A stretch of DNA of 64,000 nucleotides from Lantana camara. Lineage: Eukaryota; Streptophyta; Magnoliopsida; Lamiales; Verbenaceae. A program made the position numbers and the translations under genes. Below, piece by piece: positions 23,062 to 34,719 of the stretch. The notes under the pieces were generated by a model, which saw only the letters and a program-made list of their open reading frames with translations, was not told where the DNA came from and made no database searches. Where the stretch lies: assembly GCA_037501455.1 (NCBI GenBank), contig CM074855.1, forward strand, positions 32,459,001 to 32,523,000, read 5' to 3'. Each line of letters begins with the position of its first letter. Within the stretch, counting starts at the first letter, position 1.

Positions 23062-24630
23062 TACTTGCTTGTTGCTTGTCTCATTGCTTTCCTTGTGCTC
23101 GTTGTTGTTGCTGCGGTTGTTGTTTCTGTGGGAACTCTTTGCTTGAAGAGAGTTGGTGAGTTGAGAGCTCGAGGGCTTGGTGAGTTGTGAGGGCCGAGCT
23201 TGCCCGGTGTTCGGTTTGAAGGCGCCTTGTTCTCGTGAGGTATGGGACTACCTTAGGCTTGGGTTGGTTGTTCGAGCACTGAGTGGAGCTAGTGGTTACC
23301 TTGAGGAGGCCCGTCTTGGGCTCAACGATATCTTCGGTTACTAGATCGAAAACTAGCCCGTCTATATCCTTAGTAGAAGTGGTTGTTCAAATCCGGGATG
23401 GTGCGACAAGCTTTGTGACTTACCTCTGGGTAACCGAGGGATCGAGTCAAGCTTGAGGAGACGAAGATCAAAGTAAGACTTCCTTGATGCTTCCTTGAAA
23501 GTGGAATTCTTTACCACTTGACGGGAGCATTAGGTTGTCGTTGATTTTCATCCCGGAGTTCAGATTTGTTTGAAGCCTCGCTTTTGGTGGTCTCTGGCGA
23601 GATTATTAGAGTTGAAGGCGTAGCTTGACAAGCTCTTAGAAGGTGTTTCGCTCGTTCGGGTAGTTCTTTGTGGTGTACCTATGTTCTATCTAAGAAGAAG
23701 ATGGGACTTTAGGACGAGTATAACTAACGTTAGCTGCACAATCTCAATTGTGGAAGATTAATACCCTTCTCGTGCTTTTCAAGTTGCTCGTTGTTCTTCA
23801 GAGTTTCGAGGCCTTCGTAGAGTTTGGTTTCAGCGAGGGTTTTGTCGACTACGTATTTGAGTAGAAGAACCAAGAATTACCTCAGAGTGAGAAGTCTTAT
23901 GTGTCGCCGGGGTAGACAAGGCGAATCTTTCTTAAGAATGCCAACCCATTGACGTGAATGACAAGTAAGAGGCATGGTTTGGAGTGGGGAGAGGCGGTTG
24001 AAGAGAGTTACCTTCGGCACCGACTTTTGTCGGCCCAAGGTACATAAGGCTACTTGCTCTCGATCGAGGCATAAAGGAAGGCTTTGGTCGTGTTTTGTTA
24101 GCAGGAGAGCGTGGCCAACGCCTCGAGAGTGCAAGGACACAAGTTTCACCCACTCCTGGTTTTAGTTGTTTGAGAACTTGAAGAATCGGTAAAGATGTAT
24201 CGGCGTGAGAAAGATGTTGCAAACTTCGTGTTGCAATGTTAAAGCGCTATCGGTTGAAGACCGAGCATCAAGAACCGGTTGGATTCTCCAACTACTTCCA
24301 AATTTTATGTGGAAGTGGGAGCAAACGGCTAAGGACTTTGTGTTCGGTTTGCTAAGATTAAGGAGATTTAATGAGATTCAAGTGATTGCTCGTTCTAACG
24401 AGTCGATCCATTTTCTCATGGTTTAGTGGCTCGAGTTGGTTTCGAGAACTCCGTGGATTGGAAGAGAAGACCCTTGAAGTTGAAAACTTCCACCCAGACT
24501 CGTGGCGGGATTTAAGAATCTGAGAAGCCACTTGAGAACCGGATCAGATTGGCGCAGCGGAAGTGTGGGGTTGAGTTTGCTCTCGAAGTTGATCAAGACC
24601 CTGTTGAGGACCTGAGGACAGGTCCTTTTG
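23062..24630 (+). other. Non-coding interior of Tekay-A
   Basis: No frame of useful length and no RT, protease or integrase motif was found here. The last 150 bp before the polypurine tract resemble the matching part of Tekay-B ('gcgcagcggaag', 'gaggacctgaggacaggtccttttgaaggagggga'-type text, compare the reverse of 44255-44400), so this 3' internal region is shared by both elements. Confidence 0.8.
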
Positions 24631-24643
24631 AAGGAGGGGAGTT
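24631..24643 (+). other. Tekay-A polypurine tract
   Basis: AAGGAGGGGAGTT directly precedes the TGTAACATCCC start of the 3' LTR. Confidence 0.9.
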
Positions 24644-26054
24644 TGTAACATCCCGCTTGTCCGGTCGTACAGGTACGCTGTATCGAGTGTGTTAATTGCG
24701 CGTTTAATTATTTATTTTAATGTTAAATGACTTTCTTATTTAATTTGAATTATTTGTTAAATAATAAGATTTAATAATTGATTGTTTTTAAGCTTTTATA
24801 CTTGTTTTTAATTCGTTTGAGTTCCAACTTGTTTCGAAATTTCGTGAAAATTTTATATGCATGAGTTTTATGTGTTATGGATTTTCATATATGCTCGTTT
24901 TTCATTTTCGGACTTGTTTGATATGGTAACGCATCATATTTTATTTGTTGGGGACTCGAGGGCCTAACTAGTTTTAGCGCGCCTTTTGTTCCGGAATTTA
25001 TATCTTGAGCTAGGGAATTCGGATTCGAATTCCAGAAATGACGCCAGACTCGTAACGATATTTGCGAGCCTTGGAACCTAGCCTTATATTTTTCTAAGTC
25101 CGTTTGATCCTCCGAATATCGCCCGAAACGTGGACCTCGCACAGACTCGCCACCTTTTACAGTTTTGGCCATAACTTATTCGTTTCTTGACCAAATGACC
25201 TGATTCTTGAGCCTATATGACCCCAACTCAACACTCTACCTTCCAACCTCAGCCATTTCAGTCCAGATTCCAAGAAGACCGAGAGAGAAGGGAAGAATGG
25301 GGAAGAGAAAGGGGATTTCCGCCACTATTCACCCAAGTCTGATTTCAAGCTCGTTCGACCTCCATTCTTCATGAAATCGATGAGGTAAGTGTACTTTCTT
25401 GTTGTCCACACCTTGGTACATCTTTTAAGCCTTGAATTTCTGATTTTGAGCATGATTTGGATGAGTTTTGGGCATGGTCATGAATAGTTACGGGTTTATG
25501 AACTTTTGTTGATATCTTGTTCGTTTCCAGTCCGATTCTTGATCCGTGAAGTGTTATGTGACCCTTGATGTATCCTTGTTCTATTCCTATGCTTGAATCT
25601 GAATTTTGTGAAGTGTGGAGAAATCCACCATTGAAGAACTTAAGGTTTTCTTGAAGCTTTTGGTTGATTCTTGGATTCATTCTCTTGCCGGTTTGAATGT
25701 GTGCTTTGTATGAAGTATTTGCTGCTGTGCTTTGCCTTATGTTGCTGCTGCTCCTTCCCCCTGCTCCTCCCCTGTTCGTGAACTGCTGCTGCTGCCATAG
25801 ATTTTTGAGGAAGAAAGGCAACACGGCCGTGTCCGCATTTCAAGCAAAATGGGCGAGGCCGTGTTGATGGAATGGTGATTACATGCTCACGTAAATGCCT
25901 TCATAAATGCTTTCATGCCTTAATTGGTTTGTTTTGTATTGTTAATGCCTTGAGCTGATTGTATTATGTTGTTTATATGATATGCAGGCATGTATAGGTA
26001 TATATGATCTACATATTTTGTAATTGTGCATGGGGTTGTGAGTGTGTGCGTGAG

Positions 26055-26122
<68 letters not shown>

Positions 26123-26162
26123 AGTATATGATTTGTATTTTGTGCATGTGTGTGTGTGTGAG

Positions 26163-26214
<52 letters not shown>

Positions 26215-28005
26215 ATATTATATGTTATAAATGTAAAATAATGTATGATATTTTATGATTTTAATTTTGGAATCGTTTTGTCAAGTTTATATATGTTATG
26301 ATTTTAAATAATTCGATCTCGAGTGCTTCATTTTTGTATTTCATTTCATGCTCTTCAATGCCCTCTCTCTAATTGTTTATGACTTATATTCTATGTAAAT
26401 ATGTTGAATTATTTGATAAATGTCTTGTATTAATTTTACGAATTTATTAGATACGAGTTTCACTTGAATTTATCTTGAAAGATTGATTATGCTATCTCTT
26501 GTTGTTTCATTTGCATCACTTGCATTCATATGCATTTGCCGAGCATCTAATTGGTTCACTTTGAGTCTAAGTTTGTCTTTCGATCTTTGTTTTGTTCTTA
26601 GGTTCGTTTCGTGGTTGAAGAGGTGGTTTATTAGAAGGGTTCGAGTTCGTTTCGTCGGTTTGGTCGGTAAGGTGAGGTTTCTTTCTTTTAGTTATTACGA
26701 CCTACAATCATAAATGTGTTTTAAGCCCGCATGTGACCTATATCTATATATATGTATATAGATATGTGTTCGATAAGTATTTTGTGGGAATTGGCCCTTT
26801 TGTTATGAAACGTTTGAAAAATGCTTTTATGTATAAGTAATCAATATTTTTGCTCTTTTTCCTTAAAAAGGGTTGGCGTGTGTAAGTGATATGTTTTGGC
26901 GAGATTAAGCTTTGAAAGATAAGCCTTTATAAGTGTAAGTGTAAGTGTAAGTTTGGGCCCCGGAGTTGTGTGGTTCGGGAGACCCGGGAAGACCATCGGG
27001 GTCGCCGGTTGCAACCCCAGGACACTTCTCCACTTTATAGGATCAACCCGAAACCCACTCGGAGGGAGGTGGGGGACGGAGTCCTTGGGCGTGAGTGTCA
27101 TGAAACTCATGACCCTGACATATAAGCGTATTTGCTATAAGGTAAGTGTGGGGGTTGAAGGAGTGCTCTCTCTTCCCCAAAACAGAGTTAAGGTAGGATT
27201 GATTTATGTTTTGCTTTGTTAAGTTTCGTTTTGCTATGGAGTAAGTGGGTTGGAACTCGTACTCGCCGAGTTGTTTATGCTTTGCTTTCATTTAAGGTTT
27301 GTGAATCGGGAGTGGATTTCTAACTTCTAAAACTTGGTGAATTTTGGCCTTCGACCTTAAACGTTTCTTTTATATATCTATATAATAACACGGGTTAAAA
27401 GGCTTTAGAATGCAAAAACCATACCCCGATTCATAAACATCTTCGTTTGAATATGCTATGCTCTATATTTATGTACGTGTGCATGTGTTAGCCCCCTCAC
27501 CAGTCTTTAGGACTGACCCCTCTCCGTTGTTTCTTTTTCCCCCTTTTCTCCTCGAGTTTGTAGGTGCAGGTCTTCGGTTCGTGATAGGCGGTGGTCTTTT
27601 ACTTTGAGTCGTTCGAGTTTGTTAGTGGAGTCTTTTGCATCCTTGCATCTTTATTTCCCGTTTTGGTACTATGAATAAGTATGGTACTATGTATAAGCTT
27701 TATATGAACTTTGATTCGGAGTTGAACTTGAATTTGTATGATTACTTGGCCTTGGATGGGCACATTATGTATAAATTTGTATTAATGTAGTATGCATGTT
27801 TATATTTTATGATCCTGGTTGCTTCCGCATATCTTTTGTTTTTGTTGCGTACTCTGAATGAGGGTCTACACCGCCTAGCTAGTGTGTGGGTTTTTGTTTG
27901 TCACTCGTTCGCTGTAACTTGATGCGTGTGCGGAGTCTCCATTTCGTTGCACGTGTTGGGTTATAGTGCGAGGGGATGTGGTACCCTTCGTTCCGGGGTG
28001 TTACA
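24644..28005 (+). repeat. Tekay-A 3' LTR (3362 bp)
   Basis: Starts TGTAACATCCCGC and ends GTGTTACA. Differs from the 5' LTR by scattered substitutions, the 134-bp deletion after 25870, and two large TA expansions. ACACGGCCGTGT at 25821-25832 is a perfect palindrome here but has one change in the 5' LTR. Confidence 0.93.
26057..26211. repeat. Two TA microsatellites in the Tekay-A 3' LTR
   Basis: Nearly pure TA runs at 26057-26122 and 26165-26211 are separated by a TGTG-rich spacer. The same sites in the 5' LTR hold short TA tracts, so the expansion took place after insertion. Confidence 0.95.
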
Positions 28006-28010
28006 CTTTA

Positions 28011-28465
28011 AGGCTGTGGATCACAAGCAGTATGTGAGCAAAACGTTTGCTGATGCCATCGTGGAAATAAGGCCAGGATCCCTCATGGCCTTAAGAGAAG
28101 TTGCCGAGCTATTCTTCATGCTCGAGGATATGTACGAGACGAATGGGCCCCGACACCCAAGCCCAGTGAGACATGAGTGCCACCAAGAGCGTGGACGAGA
28201 AGAGGCCCCTAGGAAGGAGCGCAAGAAATCTCCTCGCCGTTTCGAGCGCATTCCCCTTACAAGGCCGAACTCAGAAGTGTGCAATCTCTCGGACAAGAAG
28301 CTCTTCAAAGGACCCCTCAAGATGAGAGATACTAAGGCCTTGAGATGCTCAAACAAGTACTGTGCCTTCCACAAGCAGAAAGGGCACAATACGGATGAAT
28401 GCCGCCAGCTGGAAAATGAGATTCAAAGGCTAGTTGCTGGTGGCCATTTGAAGAAGTTTGTGTGA
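28011..28465 (+). pseudogene. gag: Tat-1 gag, 3' part with zinc-finger-like motif
   Basis: Reading resumes after the Tekay-A TSD. The stretch (AVDHKQYVSKTFADAIVE... then KSPRRFERIPLTRPNSEV, then YCAFHKQKGHNTDECRQLENEI) ends in a TGA at 28463-28465. The C-x2-H-x4-H... motif CAFHKQKGHNTDEC is the usual Tat/Ogre gag nucleocapsid signature, and all its residues are present here, unlike Tat-2. A basic RS-rich tail follows in frame after the stop (to about 28600). The upstream open frame inside the Tekay-A LTR is accidental. Confidence 0.85.
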
Positions 28466-28599
28466 GCCCTAGAGCGCTACGATGAGCGCTGTAATGAGGG
28501 ATCGCGTGGTAGGAGGAGGAGCCCATCACGATCAAGGAGCCCTCGAGGGAGAGGGCCACAAGAAAGCAGCGCTCGGGGGAAACAGAAAATGACAAAGTA

Positions 28600-29035
28600 G
28601 GAGAATGCCCCATTCACTGTCATCAACATGATTACAAGAGGCCGTCTGGAGGGGACTCCAACGCTTCCCGCCGTTGACATATAAGGAGCTACGATCAACG
28701 CCCCACAGTGCCCAAACAAGTCTACGCCATCAAAGACTCCAGTGTTTTGGGCCTTCGTGAGAAAGAGATGATAGGATTTAGTGATAAGGATTTAGCTCAT
28801 ATAGTAACGCCCATGGGGAGAGTGAAACCTCTGACTGCCCCATGGTGGTTAGCCTAGACATACACAATCATGTTGTAAAGAGGGTTTTGGTGGATAGTGG
28901 AAACTCCGTTAACGTTTTGCCTTACTCTACTTTCCAAAAAATGCATATCACGAACGTCTCACTTGAGCCCCTCAAAACGGCCCTCACTGGCTTTGGGGGC
29001 TCTTAGGTCATCCCTCGAGGGCAACGAAGGCAATA
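28600..29035 (+). pseudogene. Tat-1 protease region with deletion
   Basis: After frame breaks near 28680 and 28770, the aspartic protease start is readable: VLVDSGNSVNVLPYSTFQKM, with the D-S-G active site at 28893-28901. It continues to FGGS, then a stop at about 29006, and then jumps to sequence matching 59150 of Tat-2. About 430 bp corresponding to 58720-59150 of Tat-2 are therefore missing, that is the protease C-terminal half and the linker to RT. Protease cannot be made. Confidence 0.8.
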
Positions 29036-29039
29036 AAGA

Positions 29040-29482
29040 AGTTGCTGATAACCGCCTGACAGGGAAGAAACGAGCCCTCGAACTTCCCAGACCAGAGGTA
29101 AGGATCGAACCCACGGAGAAGTTTCTCACGATCGAATTGGAGCCAGGGAACAAAGATAAAACCACACGGATTGGCTCCGGCCTCTCGGGCCCTGCATAGG
29201 TCATAATGATTGATTTCTTAAGAGAAAACATCGATGGCTTTGCGTGGAAAGCTTTAGACTTAACGGGCATAGATCCGAGCGTTATCGTTCGCAGGCTCAA
29301 TGTGGACCCCTCATTCAAGCCTGTCAAATAGAAGAAGCGAGATGCCAATGGATTCAGGAGAAAGATCATCGAAGAAAAAGTGAATAAGCTATTGGAAGAA
29401 GAATATATCGAGCCCATATTATACCCGGAATGGCTCTGCAATGTGGTCCTCGTACCCAAGAGCGCTAATAAATGGCGCATGT
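29040..29482 (+). pseudogene. Tat-1 reverse transcriptase, 5' part (interrupted by the Athila-like element)
   Basis: Encodes the pre-RT stretch (EKFLTIELEPGNKDKTT, DFLRENIDGFAWKALDLTGIDP) and the RT start (FRRKIIEEKVNKLLEEEYIEP, YPEWLCNVVLVPK, NKWRM). TAG codons at 29197-29199 and 29329-29331 interrupt it. The gene is cut at 29482 within the codons following KWRM, in the TSD CATGT, and continues at 39019. Confidence 0.87.
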
Positions 29483-30986
29483 TGTTGTGTGTAGAAATTG
29501 CATGAATTTAAGAGTTAAATAGATGATATTCTGGTACCGTTTGATGCGTTTATATGTTTATTTGACCCTTTTCAGGTGTCATTAGAGTTGGAATTACAAA
29601 ACGGTGAAGCAAAGCAATTTCATGCGTTTTTGGGAGAAAAAGGGGTAACGCCCGTTATCATTTAGCAGTACAAATGGAGTAACCCTGTTAACAGCCACAA
29701 CAGGATGGTTTTGGCGAAACCAAAGGGGTAACGCCCGTTACCCATTCACTGAAGAAATCCAGTAACGCCCATTACTACTTATATACGCGCAGACACGACT
29801 TATCCGATTAACGGGCGTTAACGATATTTGCATAGAGGCAGGTAATGCCCGTTACCCTTGTCGGCGAGGATATTTAGGTTTAGTATTTATGCGCGATTTT
29901 GGAGGAATTTAGAGGAGATATAGAAAGAAGAGGTGGGAAGAAGAAAATAGAGAGAGAGTTAGACAGAGGAAAAGACTTCCCTTCCAAGTAAAGACCTAGG
30001 GTTTGGAAGAAGATTCAAAAGTTCAGAAGATTTTCAGAGAATTCGAGAAGACGACAGGATTGAATTCTGTGAACAATCTTTGGTTTTATTGTTGCTTAAT
30101 TTTCCAAACTAATTCCTTTGATTGTTAGCTTTAGTTTTATGCTAGTTTTGTTCTTGAGTTTTACTGAATGTTTATGAGTTTAATTGTTAGACGCTGTTTA
30201 GATTTGTTGACTATGATTTATATTAATACAAATTCCTTTAGTTTGATCATTGTTGCTTTAATTATGAGTATCTAATTATCTAGGGTAAGGGGGAAGTGAT
30301 GATGATTACATGAAGGATGTTTGATGAGATACTTGAATAGCTTGTGTTAATTCTTAGTTTGAAAACTGGTTTGAATTGACTTGCGATGGCCTGATCACCC
30401 GTAGCATGTGTCACAATTACCTATAGATCGAGAGAGTGATGGTAGTTTAGAGGGTTTTCAATACTTGTGAGTTGTAGGATTCAAAGAGATTTGGTCCTAG
30501 CTTATACAATAGTAATCTTATTCCAAGCCGAGCCGCTAGAATACTGAATTACACTAGTCTTGTCCCTATGGTTTAATTAACTATTCGTGATTGCGAGAGC
30601 AACATTAAACGCTAATTAAGCACTTGGTTACAGCTTGAGAAAGGGTAATTCAAATATAAGTGACTAGGTTGTAGAATTACACTCGTCAACGAGTATCCCA
30701 TTGGCTCTTGATTGTATGATTCAAAGCTTTTTCCCCTGCCTGCTTAGTTTACTGAAGTTAATTCGCATATTTAAGTTATTAATTGCAATTTTAGTTAGTT
30801 ACTAGTTAATTTCTGCATCAGTAGATTAATAGAAATACCCCTTGATTTCGGTAGGTCTTTAGATTAGAGAGAAATAGAGAGTAGTGATTGATTTCCCTTT
30901 CCTGTGGGCTCGATCCTATTGTGCTACGCATATGTTAGTGTACACTTGCACGATTGGTTTAACTTGAGTAAAATCTTACACCAATA
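29483..30986 (+). repeat. Athila-like 5' LTR
   Basis: Aligns over its length with 37520-39018. In the first 145 bases I count seven differences; six are transitions and in all six this copy has A or T. It carries the palindrome cluster at 29644-29856 followed by a weak TATTTATG box. Confidence 0.94.
29644..29856. repeat. GTAACGCCCGTTAC-type palindrome cluster, 5' LTR
   Basis: Includes GGTAACGCCCGTTATC (29644), GGGTAACGCCCGTTACCC (29726-29743), AGTAACGCCCATTACT (about 29761), a TTAACGGGCGTTAA form (about 29808) and GGTAATGCCCGTTACC (29841-29856). The arrangement parallels the solo LTR cluster. The 3' LTR has the same cluster at about 37680-37897. Confidence 0.92.
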
Positions 30987-30992
30987 AGTTTT

Positions 30993-31008
30993 TGGCGCCG
31001 TTGCCTGG
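30993..31008 (+). other. Athila-like primer-binding site
   Basis: TGGCGCCGTTGCCTGG, 6 bases after the LTR. This is the standard Athila-group site, usually assigned to Asp tRNA. Confidence 0.92.
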
Positions 31009-31145
31009 AAGGCGTTTGAAGTCAATATTACTCGATTATTTTGATCTGGTGCATTAGACTATTATTTTATTTTATGTTTGCTATCATTGTTACTGTGGAA
31101 TTAGACTAAGGAATTCTTGTTGTTCCTTGTGCAGGTTTACAGTGC

Positions 31146-32870
31146 ATGCGAAGATCTCAAGATCTTGATTTAGTTCCCTACGATCCGGAAATTGAGAGAA
31201 CACTGAGTGCTATTAGGAGAAGAAATAAGAAGGAGAAGAAACCAGTTGCTTTACCGATGGCTGAAGTAGACCCACCACCACCGGCTATAAGAGATTATAA
31301 CGTACCGCAAGATGGAGCAATTCAGACTGCAACTCGTCCACCGATTGCAGCAAACAACTTTGAGATTAAACCAGCTATCATCAATTTGTTGCAAAATAAT
31401 CCATTTTCAGGATTATCTTTGGAGGATCTAAATTCACATCTGGAGTACTTTTTGGAAGTTTGTGATACCTTCAAAATTCATAATGTCACTACTGATGCTA
31501 TCCGAGTTAGGCTGTTTCCTTTTTCACTTAGGGATCGAGCTAAAGCATGGCTGAGTACTATCCCAAATGAATCTTTTCAGACTTGGGCAACATTATCTCA
31601 GGCTTTCCTAGGAAAATTCTTTCCACTTACCAAAACCACGAAATACAGGAATGATATCCAGGGTTTCAGGCAATTGGATGGAGAATATTTCTATGAAGCT
31701 TGGGAGAGATTTAAGGATTTGTAGAAGAAGTGCCCACATCATGGAATTCACGGTTGGTTATTAATTCAAACTTTCTACAATGGAATGTCCCCTACCTTTA
31801 GAGGAGCGATGGATGCCGCAGCTGGCGGAGCATTCTTAGCCAAATCTGAAGCAGTTGCTACTGAGTTATTGGATAATATGTCGCAGAACGATGTTTTTGT
31901 GCATGAAAGGAGCCATTCGCAACCAGCGAAGATGCAAACAGGAGTCATAGAGCTAGATGGCTTAACCGCCATCAACGCTAAATTTGAAGCGCTTAACAAG
32001 AAATTGGATCAACTTACTGTCAATGTAGTTGGGATACATTCCCAACCAGTTCAGGTAACATGTGAAATCTGTAGCGGTTCACATGATTTTAATATGTGTC
32101 CTCATACCAATGCAGGAGAACAGGTGCAAGAGCAGGTGAATCACGAAAATACTTTCAAACCAGCAAATGATCCCTACTCAAACACCTACAATCCAGGATG
32201 GAAGAATCACCCTTATCTGTCGTGGTCTAATAATCAGAATATTCAACAACCATCCCAACCTAGGCCATAGCTCTAACCTAGGCCGCAATTTCAACCAAGA
32301 CCTCCTACCCAGTTTAATGTTGCACCACCTCAACAGGGGTAAAAGCAGGGTTGGGAGGTTGCACTTGAAAAGTTCATAACTGTGTCTACAGGTCGACATC
32401 AGAAGTTGGAAGCCCAAGTAGATCAAGTGGTAAATCAGACCAAAAATCTCGAGATCCAGATTGGTCAGATTGCCCAATCTTTGAATCTAAGAGGCCCAGG
32501 AATGCTACCAAGCCCAACCAAAAACAATCCAAAAGAGAAATGCCAGGCCATATTTGTAGGTGCTAATAGAGATACAGAAGGACCAAATGAGTGTACAAGT
32601 CCGGATGTCAAAGATGTTGTGCTTAAGAAAGAAATATTCGAAAAGACAGAAGAGAAAAGTACTTTAGAGAAGGAGATATTGGAGGAAGACGAGATTCAAG
32701 AAGTGAGTCCAAGCAAGGCGAATAATGAGAACTTCACTACTATGATACTGACTGAGGAATGCAGTGCTATCATTCAGCATAAGCTCCCTCCAAGCTTAAG
32801 GATCCAGGGAGTTTTTCAATTCCCCTTACTATTGGTTCTTTGCAATTTTATAATGTTTTGTGTGATTTAG
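31146..32870 (+). pseudogene. gag: Athila-like gag
   Basis: ATG at 31146. Residues about 75-190 match the Athila gag domain: NNFEIKPAIINLLQNNPFSGL, IRVRLFPFSLRDRAKAWLS, FLGKFFPLTKT, YEAWERFKDL. A TAG at 31722-31724 interrupts the frame, which then continues (GMSPTFRGAMDAAAGGAF) to the knuckle CEICSGSHDFNMC at about 32068-32106. Further TAG/TAA codons occur at 32268, 32274 and 32341. The frame then runs as a charged region with heptad-like spacing (HQKLEAQVDQVVNQTKNLEIQIGQIAQSL) to 32870. A one-base loss near 32785 puts the protease in a different frame. Role: particle-forming Gag. Confidence 0.87.
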
Positions 32871-33298
32871 GAGCTAGTGTGAGTTTAATTCCATTGTCTA
32901 CTTGCAGGAAATTGGGAGTGAAAGCGCTCACACCGACAAACATGACACTCCAGTTAGCAGATAAATCGGTGAAATATCCGACAGTAATTTTGGAAGACAT
33001 TTTGGTCAAAGTTGGAAAATTTAATATTCCTACTGATTTTGTAGTTCTTGATATTGAAAGTGATGATAGGATGCCATTGATATTTGGAAGACCGTTTCTG
33101 GCTACGGCCGGAGCAGATATTGATGTTCAGAATGGACGCCTCACATTCAAAATAGGAGATGAAAAAATGGAGTTCAGGAACTTTGGTTCCAAGACTCCAT
33201 CCACAAGTCCAGATAAGTGTTGCATGATAAAGGTTGTCAATAATACACTCAATGGAGAAACTCTGTATACGGAGCAAAGAGATGCAGTTGATTGGTAG
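32840..33298 (+). pseudogene. Athila-like aspartic protease
   Basis: The frame encodes the Athila protease with the active-site triad as D-L-G-A (CDLGASVSLIPLSTC), the flap-side LQLADKSVKYP, the ILEDILVKVGKFNIPTDFVVLD block and the terminal IFGRPFLATAGADIDV. It is well preserved but lacks its own start. In intact relatives it is fused in frame to gag; here it is one base out of frame with gag. It stops at 33298, and the RT that should follow is absent. Function: cleavage of Gag-Pol during particle maturation. Confidence 0.85.
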
Positions 33299-33880
33299 AG
33301 AGAAAGGAAGTTTCAGAGAACGAGAATAAAGGATACTATGGATTTAGATACTCGGAGATCAAGCTCTGGGTTTGTGAGTAACAAGAACGAGGTCACACCT
33401 TGTGACTCGTTGCTTGGGAATTACTAATCTCAGCTTGGTTTCTGCAGTCGAGCTAACGACTATAACTTAGAACTAACTTTTTCCCTTTTCTTTCTTTTCT
33501 TTTGTTTTGTTTTTTTTTTTTAATTTCCGTTGTTTTCTTTCCTGCTGTCCTTGTTTTCTCGAAATAATTGAGTTGTCTCTCTCTTTGCAGGTCATTTGAT
33601 GGTGTTCTAGGTAGCCAAGAGCAAGATGTTGAAAGACCGTGATTTGAGCGTCATTGTCAATAGTGAGGTCCATTTAATTTGTTTGTATGCTTGAGCATAG
33701 TTTGATGATATTCTTTGAGGAGAATGAATCGTTGATGTGAATTACTTTAGGTGATTATTTGTTTATGTGAAAATGGTGCATTATGATTTGATTGAATATT
33801 ATGAGTTAATTTCATATAATTGACGTGTTTGAGCACCATCAGTTGTGTGTTTATGTTTCACATAAGTTTGGGTGGAGTTT
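33299..33880 (+). other. Non-coding spacer after the protease
   Basis: No RT or integrase motif. Contains a T/poly-pyrimidine run (about 33479-33525) and then AT-rich text with possible splice-acceptor-like 'ctctttgcag' at 33582-33591. Confidence 0.6.
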
Positions 33881-33881
33881 T

Positions 33882-34183
33882 GAGTAACGTGCGTTACACT
33901 ATTGCCGTTATCTTTTGGTAACGCCCGTTAATGAGATCAGGTGCACCAGTTACTGAAGGTAACGGGCGTTACACCATTGTTGTTATTTTTAGGTAATTCC
34001 CGTTAATGGACACAGGCGTCTAGACCGACGGGGGTAACGCCTGTTACCCCTTTGTCTTAGGAAAACGGTAACGCCCGTTACCGATCCGACTGACGTAAAT
34101 TAGATCCTAGGCACACGTTTTTAGGGTTAATTTAAGTCTTGTCCTAGCCAATTTTGGTTTTCGTTCCCCCAAACCTATAAATA
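33882..34183 (+). promoter_or_regulatory. Candidate internal promoter: LTR-type palindromes plus TATAAATA
   Basis: Six inverted repeats of the LTR type occur at 33882-34081 (AGTAACGTGCGTTACA, a GGTAACGCCCGTTAA form, GGTAACGGGCGTTACA, GGTAATTCCCGTTAA, GGTAACGCCTGTTACC and GGTAACGCCCGTTACC at 34066-34081). A TATAAATA follows at 34176-34183, 95 bp after the last palindrome and about 535 bp before the ATG of the late ORF. Beyond the motif itself, I see no similarity to the LTR. That this drives the late ORF is inference. Confidence 0.6.
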
Positions 34184-34719
34184 CACTTATACCCACTTAT
34201 TCCACCTTACTAGAGATTCAATTATTCCCTTGGGTCAATCATATTCAATTAACAAGCAAGAAGCTTTCCCACCAAGTTACATTCTTTACTCTCTTGTGAA
34301 TCAAAGTAAGTTACCACTCCTTTGTCTTAGAGTAATTTTTCTTGAGCTAATTTTTCCAATCTAAGGGTTGAGAATTAGGATTGAATTGCATGTTAGAGAT
34401 CACCTTGAGATTAAATGGATGAATTTTGAGAGTTTAACTATGCTAGAATTAGGGTTGATACTTTAATTGGGTTAAATTTTTTTAAGAATCCTAAAGTTAT
34501 AAGTAGCCTTATGTTTGAATTCAGAGTTAAAGGTAGAGAATTATGAGCTTGAACTGTAGTAATTAAGCTAGTGTGGATTTGAGATGGAATAGAGTGAATA
34601 ACTTGAGTTAGGACTCACCCACTAGGCTTAAGTATACAAGGTGTTTGATGAATTTTCTATGTGAATTGTGATTGATTCCTTGGTACTTTGCGTTGTTATC
34701 ATTGTTTGATTCAGGTACA

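Larger units (their letters stand above)
17781..28005 (+). mobile_element. Tekay-A: Tekay-like Ty3/gypsy element with gag only
   Basis: Two 3.4-kb LTRs (17781-21196, 24644-28005) start TGTAACATCCCGC and end TGTTACA (TGTTGCA in the 5' copy). A perfect duplication CTTTA lies at 17776-17780 and 28006-28010. The 3.4-kb interior holds a Met-tRNA primer-binding site, a broken gag and a polypurine tract, but no protease, RT or integrase. It is a non-autonomous copy inserted into Tat-1 gag. The LTR type, primer and gag knuckle suggest the Tekay/Del chromovirus group; without RT or chromodomain this is not proved. Confidence 0.92.

Noticed and set aside
25920..26241. Tyr/Ile repeat open frames
   Set aside because: Produced by the TA microsatellite.
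27926..28010. Open frame starting in the Tekay-A LTR and running into Tat-1 gag
   Set aside because: Chance fusion; the real gag frame enters at the TSD.
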